Below, one piece after another: positions 30,867-37,615 of a DNA stretch of 64,000 bases; the first letter of the stretch is position 1; each line of letters starts with the position of its first letter. Both the position numbers and the translations under genes were made by a program. The notes beneath the pieces are model-generated. The model made no database searches. It saw nothing but the letters and a program-made list of their open reading frames with translations, and was not told where the DNA came from. This DNA comes from Alistipes excrementigallinarum (GTDB lineage Bacteria; Bacteroidota; Bacteroidia; Bacteroidales; Rikenellaceae), in assembly GCA_019112825.1 (NCBI GenBank), contig DXIP01000003.1, forward strand, positions 3,098 to 67,097, given 5' to 3'.

Positions 30867-31172
30867 ATGATGAACGAGAACAACGATGTTTTTACGATGG
30901 AAGACGAGCCGATAGCCTCTGTGGTGCAGGATATGCGCAAAGGCTCGAAATGGCTGTCCGCATTTCTGGAAAGCTACCGTCCTCCGCTGGACGGGGAACG
31001 TTACCTGACGGACGGCGAGGTGTCGGAACTGCTCCGTGTGAGCCGACGCACCTTGCAGGAATACCGCAACAACCGCGTGTTGCCCTTCATACTTTTGGGA
31101 GGGAAGGTGCTTTACCCGGAAACGGGGCTGCGCGGGGTACTGGAAGCGAACTACCGCAAGCCGCTGGAGTGA
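30867..31172 (+). CDS. Small HTH protein
   Basis: 101 residues beginning MMNENNDVFTMEDEPIASVV, with an excisionase/MerR-type helix-turn-helix (VSELLRVSRRTLQEYRNNRVLP). It starts 31 bp after the preceding HTH gene and is preceded by CACTGAATCCGAAGTT, the leader motif also found before exc and the DUF1896 gene. It is the fourth HTH protein of the same general fold within 1.6 kb. A hairpin terminator follows. Confidence 0.75.
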   Translation: MMNENNDVFTMEDEPIASVVQDMRKGSKWLSAFLESYRPPLDGERYLTDGEVSELLRVSRRTLQEYRNNRVLPFILLGGKVLYPETGLRGVLEANYRKPLE

Positions 31173-31187
31173 GGCGGTTTCATGAAA

Positions 31188-31233
31188 AAGTAAACGGGTG
31201 ACACCTTTTGTGGTGCTACCCGTTTACTTGTCT
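31188..31233. terminator. Hairpin between convergent genes
   Basis: AAGTAAACGGGT (31188-31199) pairs with ACCCGTTTACTT (31218-31229), with a further inner stem GACACC/GGTG. It lies between the plus-strand HTH gene and the minus-strand RhuM-like gene and probably ends both transcripts. Confidence 0.75.
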
Positions 31234-31249
31234 TATGGGGTATGTGCAA

Positions 31250-31612
31250 TCAGCAATACCCGGCTTTTCCGTTCTGTATGAACATCACGTATGTCTGCCG
31301 TTTCTCTTGTGAGAGTGCCTTTCCCACCAGCCATGTGCGGAACAGGTGGGTGTTGTAGGTATTCACCCTGAAAGCGACCGGGATGATGATTTCAAGGGCG
31401 TACACGTCCGCGTGCAGCCCGTTTTCAAGCTGCATGTAGCGGCACACCTCGTAGTCGTTCAGCACGTCCGACTTGCGGACGGCTCTGATGGCGGCGTTCA
31501 CTGCCGGGACGGTCGTATGGAACAATCCGGCTATTTCGGTGGCGGTCATCCACACGTCGTTACCGGTTACGCTGACTGCCTTGTCCTCGATGATGATTGT
31601 GTCACGTTTCAT
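31250..31612 (-). CDS. RhuM-like protein
   Basis: 120 residues beginning MKRDTIIIEDKAVSVTGNDVWMTATEIAGLF. It resembles the N-terminal part of the RhuM/virulence-protein family: the KilA-N-like start TATEIAGLFHTTVPAVN and the core VYALEIIIPVAFRVNTYNTHLFRTW. Full RhuM proteins are longer, so this is a short form. It starts 11 bp after the int stop and may be co-transcribed with int. Function unknown. The upstream part of the open frame is a shadow of int. Confidence 0.7.
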   Translation of the reverse strand: MKRDTIIIEDKAVSVTGNDVWMTATEIAGLFHTTVPAVNAAIRAVRKSDVLNDYEVCRYMQLENGLHADVYALEIIIPVAFRVNTYNTHLFRTWLVGKALSQEKRQTYVMFIQNGKAGYC

Positions 31613-31623
31613 GGCTTTTCTTT

Positions 31624-32859
31624 TTAGATGGTGCAACCTGCAAATTCCTCGACGCCGTTCAATCTTGCGGCAAGGTTCTCCATGTCCTGATTGAGCTTCT
31701 CTTTGGTTATCTTTGCGTAAATCTGCGTCGTCTTTATGCTCTTGTGTCCGAGCATGGAGCTGACCGTTTCGATGGGAACACCGTTGGAGAGGAATATCGT
31801 CGTGGCTGCCGTGTGGCGGCTCTGATGCCACGTGATATGCTTGGTGATGCCGCAACGCTTGGCGACGGCACGGATACCGGCAAGGCACGTGTTATAATGC
31901 GGAACGGGAAATATCCTGCCGTCCCCGCACAGTCCCCGGTATTTGCCGATTATGCGGTTGGCGATGTCGAGCAGGCGGATGTTGGACACCACGCCCGTTT
32001 TCTGGCGGTTGATGTTTATCCACTCGTGTTCGTCGAAGTAGGTGCGGATATTCTCTTCCGTAAGGTTGCGCATATCCGCGAACGACAGCCCCGTGAAGGC
32101 GCAGAACAGGTAGAGGTCGCGGTACAATTCCTGTTTGGCGTTTTTCAGTTTCCCCTCCATCAGCAGGCGGATCTCATCTTTGGTCAGGAAACTGCGTGTT
32201 GTTTCCTCCTTCTTGATTTCATACTCGCGGAACGGGTCGCGCGTCAGCCACTCGTTGTTGATGGCGATGAATACCATCGTCCGTAACGGGCAGACGTACA
32301 GCCACACGGTATTGGTGCAGCAGTGCTTGTCCGTGCGCAGGAACATCTCGAAGTCGGAGATGAAAGCCGGGGTAAGCTCTTTTAGGGCGATGTCCTTCAC
32401 ATGGTAGCGGATGTCGAGGAACTCTTGCATGTGCTTGTAAACGGTGCGGTACTTCAGCAGCGTGCCTTTGGCTTTCATGCCTGCCTCCACCTGCTTCTCG
32501 TAGTCCTCGTTGTGCTGGCGGAACACCTGCATCAGCGTGTGGTAGCGGTGTTCCAGTCCGAGAAAGGCGTTCTTCACCTTCTCCGCCGTGACGAAGTTGT
32601 CACGCTCCATGATTTCCTGATAATGCCTGTTGATGCGTACCCGCATCTTGTCAAGCATACGGTTCGTTTCGAGTGCCGCCGTGCTTCTGCCCGTGACACG
32701 TCCACCTTTGGTGTCCCACAGTTTCGGATCGACAGTCAGTTTGCAGCTGAACTGTGTCTGGCTGCCGTCCACCGTGATGCGTCCCATGACGGGAACTGTC
32801 CCGTCCTTTTTCACTACCTGACGCTTGAGGTAGTAGATTACTGAAAATGTACTCTTCAT
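31624..32859 (-). CDS. int: IntDOT-like tyrosine recombinase (integrase)
   Basis: This 411-residue enzyme, the length of IntDOT, should insert and excise the element. Catalytic positions: Ser259 where other tyrosine recombinases have Arg I (TGLSFADMRNL), Arg285 and Lys287 (NINRQKTG), His345 and Arg348 (WHQSRHTA), His372 (LGHKSIKTT) and the nucleophile Tyr381 (QIYAK). The replacement of Arg I by Ser at 259 is a known hallmark of IntDOT. The start at 32859 (MKSTFSVIYYLKRQV) is chosen because the -7-like box TAATTTTG lies at 32880-32887, inside the longer open frame. Confidence 0.95.
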   Translation of the reverse strand: MKSTFSVIYYLKRQVVKKDGTVPVMGRITVDGSQTQFSCKLTVDPKLWDTKGGRVTGRSTAALETNRMLDKMRVRINRHYQEIMERDNFVTAEKVKNAFLGLEHRYHTLMQVFRQHNEDYEKQVEAGMKAKGTLLKYRTVYKHMQEFLDIRYHVKDIALKELTPAFISDFEMFLRTDKHCCTNTVWLYVCPLRTMVFIAINNEWLTRDPFREYEIKKEETTRSFLTKDEIRLLMEGKLKNAKQELYRDLYLFCAFTGLSFADMRNLTEENIRTYFDEHEWININRQKTGVVSNIRLLDIANRIIGKYRGLCGDGRIFPVPHYNTCLAGIRAVAKRCGITKHITWHQSRHTAATTIFLSNGVPIETVSSMLGHKSIKTTQIYAKITKEKLNQDMENLAARLNGVEEFAGCTI

Positions 32860-33323
32860 TGTCCTTAATTTTTGGGTTTCAAAATTAGTTGGTGAAGAGT
32901 CCGGTGTTGGTACGCAAAACGGGGAGGAACGGCGCAATCTTTTTCCGTAACCTGATTTTTCGCATGAGTTATGGATAACTCACTATTCCTTAGAGCCTTG
33001 TTTCGCTATTCGTACCCGTTTGTCGCATTTTCGGGCATGGTTACGAACAAGTAACGTAGCGGCGTCAGGATTTGGCTTCGGCAGGGATTGTAATGGCTTC
33101 ACGGATTATCGCCACTTCAACCAAAACCCTTGTAACTCAATTCTATCACTATATCTTTCCGCATTTCACTTTTTTGTAGTAACTTTGCAAACTGATAAAG
33201 AGTTATTTGAAAGCATGAGAAATATGGCGGTTCGGAACAGTCCGGCTTTTTCTTATCCATTGCCCGTTCTCGTGCGAGTTTTATCCAATCTGTTGATAGT
33301 CAAATAAAACCTACCTGATTACA
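32860..33323. other. Integrase-proximal end of the element, with a possible 30-codon gene
   Basis: 464 bp between int and the right repeat. It holds a palindrome GAGTTATGGATAACTC (32964-32979) and a direct match to the CTnDOT core GTANNTTTGC (GTAACTTTGC, 33179-33188), which is also the -7 part of a plus-strand promoter (TTTC-N20-TAACTTTG). Downstream is a small open frame, 33215-33307 (MRNMAVRNSPAFSYPLPVLV...), pointing out of the element. The region probably carries the arm-type sites for Int and the Xis proteins; I cannot place them. Confidence 0.55.
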
Positions 33324-33338
33324 ACAAATATAGTGAAA
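33324..33338 (+). repeat. Right end repeat (att) of the element
   Basis: ACAAATATAGTGAAA in the same orientation as the left copy. GC-rich chromosomal sequence starts directly after it. Confidence 0.85.
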
Positions 33339-33356
33339 GATGGGCTCAATGGCAAA
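33325..33356 (-). promoter_or_regulatory. Captured host promoter now pointing into the element
   Basis: On the minus strand TTTG (33356-33353), 20 nt, TATATTTG (33332-33325). The -33 box is chromosomal and the -7 box is the att repeat. It formerly drove the lipoprotein gene now at 9754-10659; it now reads toward int. Confidence 0.65.
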
Positions 33357-33467
33357 CGGGAGGTCGGGAACTCCGCCTCGCGGGCAGCCATGACCCGGCC
33401 CCTTCGAAGGGAGCCACCCCCCTCCAGAGGAGCCTCCCGCGGCAGCATGGCAACCGGGAAGCCGGAG

Positions 33468-33525
33468 CTGTAACCGAATTGTAACATCGGTTTCATAATG
33501 GTTTCAGATTTATTTCGCAACTTTG
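33468..33525 (+). promoter_or_regulatory. Pho-box-like 11-bp repeats before the porin gene
   Basis: Four 11-bp units follow without a gap: CTGTAACCGAA, TTGTAACATCG, GTTTCATAATG, GTTTCAGATTT (33468-33511). The 7+4 periodicity is that of PhoB sites (CTGTCAT repeats in E. coli). A -7-like CAACTTTG (33518-33525, one mismatch) follows, as expected for an activator site replacing the -33 box. The gene downstream is a phosphate-selective-porin-like protein. Confidence 0.55.
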
Positions 33526-33593
33526 TCACTCGAAAGCCGGAATGAAACCATTCCCGTCAACCAAAACCTTTTACCGAACCAAAATACCCCAAG

Positions 33594-34937
33594 ATGAAAC
33601 ACCGTATCCTGCTTTTGCTGTTGTGTCTGACCGCCGCAACGGGACTTCGCGCCCAGGAGGAGCGTTCCCTGTTCCGAAAAACCGTATTCACCGTCAACGG
33701 CGCCTCGCAGACGGATTCCGACAGCCTCGAAGTGGCCCATCAGGAGTATCCCGCAGACAGCATCGCGGCTCTCGCCGACGCGGAGCACTCCGACGAGGAG
33801 CTGCTCGAACTACTGCGCATGATGCCCAACATCGAGATAGGCAAGGGCATCACCTTCCAGCCGCGGAGCAAGTGGTACTCGATGACGCTGCGCTTCCGCA
33901 TGCAGAACATGGTGGGGCTCTCGTTCGACCGCGACTTCTCGCTCACGCAGACCGAGGCGCGCGTCAAGCGGCTGCGCCTGCGCTTCGACGGTTACATCTA
34001 CTCGCCCAAGCTGGTCTACTCCATCCAGCTCGGATTCACCCCCTACGACACCAAGGAGCTGCCCAACGGCAACACGAACATCGTCCGCGACGCAATCGTC
34101 TACTACGTACCCAACGCACACTGGAACATCGGCTTCGGACAGACGAAAATCAAGGCCAACCGCGCCCGCGTCAACTCGTCGAGCGCCCTGCAGTTCGTCG
34201 ACCGCAGCATCGTCAACAGCGAGTTCAACCTCGACCGCGACTTCGGATTCTTCGGTGAATACAACGGCCGCATCGGCAAGCGCTTCCGCCTCTCGGCCAA
34301 AGGCTCCATTACGCTGGGCGAGGGCCGCAACTGGAGCACGTCGTCCGACGGAGGACTGGCCTACACGGGTCGTCTGGAGCTCTACCCGCTGGGGCGCTTC
34401 AAGTCGAAGGGCGACGTCATCGAGGGTGACTTCGAGCACGAGGAGCGGGTGAAAATCCTGCTGGCGGGCGCCTACTCCTACAACAGCCGCGCCGTGCGCA
34501 TCCAGGGCCAGAACGGCGCACTGATGCCCGAGGGCGAGCACCGCAACCTGGGGGCCTACTTTTTCGACTTCATCCTCAAGTACCGCGGCTTCGCCTTCTA
34601 CACCGACTTCATGGGGCGCACGTGCGACCGTCCGCTCTTCGACCAGGAGCAGGGGCTCTTCGTCTACACGGGCAAGGGTCTCAACCTCCAGACGAGCTAC
34701 CTCATCAAGCAGAAGTGGGAAATCGCGCTGCGCAACTCGACGATGTTCCCCGACGGCGAGGTGCAGTCGCTGGCCGGCTACCGCCGCTGGAACCAGACCA
34801 CCATCGGCGTGACGCGCTACCTCATCGGGCACAGCCTCAAGCTGCAGGCCGACGCCTCGTACAACCACCAGAGCGGAGCGCTCAACCCCAACTACAACCG
34901 CTGGGAAATCCGCTTCCAGGTCGAGCTGGGTCTTTAG
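33594..34937 (+). CDS. Phosphate-selective porin O/P-like outer-membrane protein
   Basis: 447 residues with signal peptide MKHRILLLLLCLTAATGLRA. The mature protein is made of alternating beta strands typical of an OprO/OprP-type barrel, with YSIQLGFTPYD, NIGFGQTKIKANR and the final strand EIRFQVELGL, which ends on a hydrophobic residue as outer-membrane barrels do. It probably lets phosphate or another anion through the outer membrane. The upstream Pho-box-like repeats agree with induction by low phosphate. A terminator follows at 34961. Confidence 0.83.
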   Translation: MKHRILLLLLCLTAATGLRAQEERSLFRKTVFTVNGASQTDSDSLEVAHQEYPADSIAALADAEHSDEELLELLRMMPNIEIGKGITFQPRSKWYSMTLRFRMQNMVGLSFDRDFSLTQTEARVKRLRLRFDGYIYSPKLVYSIQLGFTPYDTKELPNGNTNIVRDAIVYYVPNAHWNIGFGQTKIKANRARVNSSSALQFVDRSIVNSEFNLDRDFGFFGEYNGRIGKRFRLSAKGSITLGEGRNWSTSSDGGLAYTGRLELYPLGRFKSKGDVIEGDFEHEERVKILLAGAYSYNSRAVRIQGQNGALMPEGEHRNLGAYFFDFILKYRGFAFYTDFMGRTCDRPLFDQEQGLFVYTGKGLNLQTSYLIKQKWEIALRNSTMFPDGEVQSLAGYRRWNQTTIGVTRYLIGHSLKLQADASYNHQSGALNPNYNRWEIRFQVELGL

Positions 34938-34960
34938 GCCATCGAGCCGCCCGACAGACA

Positions 34961-34994
34961 AAGACCCCCGGCACGCAGTCGTGTCGGGGGTCTT
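34961..34994 (+). terminator. Terminator of the porin gene
   Basis: Stem AAGACCCCCGGCACG / CGTGTCGGGGGTCTT (one mismatch) with loop CAGT, 24 bp after the stop codon. Confidence 0.85.
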
Positions 34995-35026
34995 CGTTTC
35001 ATGCGGGGTCATACGGAGGATGCGCG

Positions 35027-35111
35027 CCGGCGGCGTGCGCAGTGTTCCGCCGCAACAGGCGACAGCGCAGAGTCCGGCTTCGGCCCGGCGGCATGCGCAG
35101 CGTTCCGCCGC
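35027..35111. repeat. 27-bp imperfect direct repeat
   Basis: CCGGCGGCGTGCGCAGTGTT and following bases (35027-35053) recur at 35085-35111 with two changes, spaced 58 bp. The repeat lies in a non-coding spacer between a terminator and the end of the exonuclease gene. Confidence 0.7.
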
Positions 35112-35136
35112 TAACGACGGCATACGGCCGCACCTT

Positions 35137-35631
35137 TCAGAGAATCTTGAGCGCAATGCGGGCGCAGGCCTCGGCATCGGCCAGCGCATGGTGGTGGTGT
35201 TCGAGGTCGAAGCCGCAGGCGGCCGCAACGGTATGGAGCTGGTGGTTGGGCAGGCGGCTGCCGAAGATGCGGCGCGAGGCGCGGCAGGTGCAGTAGAAGC
35301 GGTAGCCGGGATAGGGCATGCCGTAGAGCTCGAAGGCGGCCTTGAGGCACCCTTCGTCGAAGGGCGAGTTGTGGGCCACGAGGGGCAGCCCCTCGATGCG
35401 GGGGGCAACCTCCTCCCACACGGTGCGGAAATCGGGGGCATCGGCCGTATCGGCATAGCTCAGGCCGTGGATGGCGGTGGTGAAGGCGCTGTAGTAGTTG
35501 GGACGGGGACGGATGAGGCGGTAGAGCGAATCGACCACCTCGCCGCCGCGCACGACCACCACGCCCACCGAGCAGACGCTGGAGCGCTTGCCGTTGGCCG
35601 TTTCGAAATCAATGGCGGCAAAATCGGTCAT
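35137..35631 (-). CDS. DnaQ-family 3'-5' exonuclease (DEDDh)
   Basis: 164 residues, a single exonuclease domain like the epsilon subunit of DNA polymerase III. Catalytic residues: Asp and Glu in AAIDFETANG, Asp in VAHNSPFDEG, and His and Asp in HHALADAEACA, the DEDDh set. No extra domain is present, so it may act in repair or RNA trimming rather than as a polymerase subunit. A -7-like TATCTTTG lies at 35694-35701. Confidence 0.9.
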   Translation of the reverse strand: MTDFAAIDFETANGKRSSVCSVGVVVVRGGEVVDSLYRLIRPRPNYYSAFTTAIHGLSYADTADAPDFRTVWEEVAPRIEGLPLVAHNSPFDEGCLKAAFELYGMPYPGYRFYCTCRASRRIFGSRLPNHQLHTVAAACGFDLEHHHHALADAEACARIALKIL

Positions 35632-36085
35632 GGGTTGCAGTCAATCTTAACGCAGCTCCGCACGCCGCGGAGGCGCAGCGTCGGAGGCGGATGCAAAGAT
35701 AGCCATTTCCGGCATCGGATGTACTCCCTGCCGGCTCAAAACCGCCGCCGCTGAGAAGTTCCGGCCGTGCACCCGGCACAAGAATGGCCCCCGGACATTT
35801 CTTTCCTCCGCCCCGCGACCACGGCGCCGGACGCAGCAACAAGCCCCCGCGCAACTCCGCGGCCACGGACTCCGGCTGAGCCCCCCCGGCACGTCCCTCC
35901 GGCACCGTCCTCCACCCCCGAGGCGCCGGACCGCCATAAAATTCCGCCTCCGGTCCTCCTCCGCCCCCCCCATGACTCCCCTCCTCCTCCGTCCCCACTC
36001 CGCCTCGATGTCCCGCTCTTCCGCCGACACAAAAAAACCGGACCGAGAGGCTCGGTCCGGAGCGTTTGCTTGCCGCAGAGCGGGA
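35632..36085. other. GC-rich spacer with no convincing gene
   Basis: 454 bp. Open frames here (for example 35647-36030 on the minus strand) are Arg/Gly/Pro-rich, lack ribosome sites and look like chance frames in GC-rich DNA. The right part holds the guaA terminator. Confidence 0.6.
36031..36060 (-). terminator. Terminator of the gua operon
   Basis: On the minus strand CCGGACCGAG / CTCGGTCCGG with loop CCT, followed by seven T residues, 26 bp after the guaA stop. Confidence 0.9.
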
Positions 36086-37615
36086 TTACTCCCACTCGAT
36101 GGTGGCGGGCGGTTTCGAGGAGATGTCGTAGACTACGCGGTTGACCCCCTTGACCTTGTTGATGATGTCGTTCGAGACATCGGCCAGGAACTCGTAGGGC
36201 AGATGCACCCAGTCGGCCGTCATGCCGTCGGTCGAGGTCACGGCGCGCAGCGCCACGCAGCTCTCGTAGGTACGCTCGTCGCCCATCACGCCGACGCTCT
36301 TGACCGGCAGCAGGATGGCACCTGCCTGCCATACCTTGTCGTAGAGCCCGGCCGCATGGAGGGCATCGATATAAATCTTGTCGACGTTCTGGAGAATCTC
36401 CACCTTCTCGGGGGTGATGTCGCCCAGAATGCGGATGGCCAGGCCCGGTCCCGGGAAGGGATGGCGGCCGATGAGCTGCTCCGAGATGCCGAGCGAACGC
36501 CCCACGCGGCGCACCTCGTCCTTGAAGAGCAGCCGTAGCGGCTCGACGATGCGCAGATTCATCTTCTCGGGCAGGCCGCCCACGTTGTGGTGCGACTTGA
36601 TGGTGGCCGAGGGTCCGTTGACCGAGCAGGACTCAATGACGTCGGGATAAATCGTACCCTGTGCCAGCCACTTCACATCCTTGATTTGCTGCGCCTCCTC
36701 GTTGAAGACCTCCACGAAGTCGCGGCCGATGATTTTGCGCTTGGTCTCGGGGTCGGTCACGCCCGCCAGGTCGCCGAGGAACTTCGCCCCGGCCTTGACC
36801 CCCTTGACGTTGAGCCCCATGTTCTCGTAGGATGCCAGCACCTCCTCGAACTCGTTCTTGCGCAGCAGGCCCGAGTCGACGAAGATGCAGTAGAGGTTGT
36901 GGCCGATGGCCTTGTGGAGCAGCACGGCGGCCACCGACGAATCGACACCGCCCGAGAGACCCAGCACCACGCGGTCGTTGCCCAGCCGCTCGCGCAGCTC
37001 GCGCACGGTCGACTCGACGAAGCTCTCCGAGGTCCACGACTGCGCGCATCCGCAGATGCCCACGACGAAGTTGCGGAGCAGCTGCGTGCCGTCGGTCGAG
37101 TGGTAGACCTCGGGGTGGAACTGGATGCCCCACGTCTGCTCACCCTCGATGTGGTAGGCCGCCACGCGGACATCCTCCGTCGAGGCGACAATCCGGTAGT
37201 TGTCGGGCACGCGCGTGATTGTATCGCCGTGCGACATCCACACCTGCGTCTTGGCCGGAAGCCCCTTCATCAGGGCATCCCCGGCGTCGCCCACCGTCAG
37301 CATCGCACGGCCGTACTCGCGGCTCGGCGCAGGCTTCACCTCGCCGCCGAAGGCCGAGGCGAGGAACTGTGCCCCGTAGCAGACGCCCAGCAGCGGCAGC
37401 CGGCCCTTGATGGCCGAGAGGTCGGGGTTGGGAGCCTCCTTGTCGCGCACCGAGTAGGGGCTGCCCGAGAGAATCACGCCCCGCACCGACGCGTCGAGCG
37501 CCGGAATCTTGTTGAAGGGGTGAATCTCGCAGTAGACATTCAGCTCGCGCACACGCCGCGCAATGAGCTGCGTGTACTGCGAGCCGAAGTCGAGAATCAA
37601 GATTTTTTCCTGCAT
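36086..37615 (-). CDS. guaA: GMP synthase (glutamine-hydrolysing)
   Basis: It converts XMP to GMP with glutamine and ATP. 509 residues: class I glutamine amidotransferase domain with the nucleophile in LLGVCYGAQFLA and His/Glu in WGIQFHPEVYHS, the ATP-pyrophosphatase domain with the PP-loop LGLSGGVDSSVAA, and the C-terminal dimerization domain ending KPPATIEWE. It is the last gene of guaB-hypothetical-guaA; its start overlaps the end of the preceding gene. Confidence 0.98.
   Translation of the reverse strand: MQEKILILDFGSQYTQLIARRVRELNVYCEIHPFNKIPALDASVRGVILSGSPYSVRDKEAPNPDLSAIKGRLPLLGVCYGAQFLASAFGGEVKPAPSREYGRAMLTVGDAGDALMKGLPAKTQVWMSHGDTITRVPDNYRIVASTEDVRVAAYHIEGEQTWGIQFHPEVYHSTDGTQLLRNFVVGICGCAQSWTSESFVESTVRELRERLGNDRVVLGLSGGVDSSVAAVLLHKAIGHNLYCIFVDSGLLRKNEFEEVLASYENMGLNVKGVKAGAKFLGDLAGVTDPETKRKIIGRDFVEVFNEEAQQIKDVKWLAQGTIYPDVIESCSVNGPSATIKSHHNVGGLPEKMNLRIVEPLRLLFKDEVRRVGRSLGISEQLIGRHPFPGPGLAIRILGDITPEKVEILQNVDKIYIDALHAAGLYDKVWQAGAILLPVKSVGVMGDERTYESCVALRAVTSTDGMTADWVHLPYEFLADVSNDIINKVKGVNRVVYDISSKPPATIEWE

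Larger units (their letters stand above)
10747..33338. mobile_element. CTnDOT-type integrated element carrying tetQ, reduced (no rteC, mob or tra)
   Basis: The 22.6-kb segment is bounded by identical 15-bp repeats at 10747-10761 and 33324-33338, and its base composition is clearly lower in GC than both flanks. Order from the right end: int, RhuM-like gene, two plus-strand HTH genes, then on the minus strand xis2c-xis2d-orf3-exc, DUF1896, a methylase/helicase split by a group II intron, and tetQ-rteA-rteB. The order of the excision and tet modules follows CTnDOT. rteC, mobilization and transfer genes are missing, so it could move only with help in trans, or not at all. The insertion point is the -7 box of a host promoter. 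Confidence 0.88.

Noticed and set aside
33179..33188. GTAACTTTGC as the true right end of the element
   Set aside because: No matching copy in the same orientation lies at the left end, while the 15-bp repeat at 33324 has an exact partner at 10747 and coincides with the GC shift.
33020..33307. 95-codon plus-strand open frame at the element end
   Set aside because: Its first two thirds cover the promoter and core-like site; only the last 30 codons (33215-33307) remain plausible.
35647..36332. Minus-strand open frames of 127-198 codons before the exonuclease gene
   Set aside because: They are Gly/Arg-rich, overlap the guaA terminator or guaA itself, and have no ribosome site.
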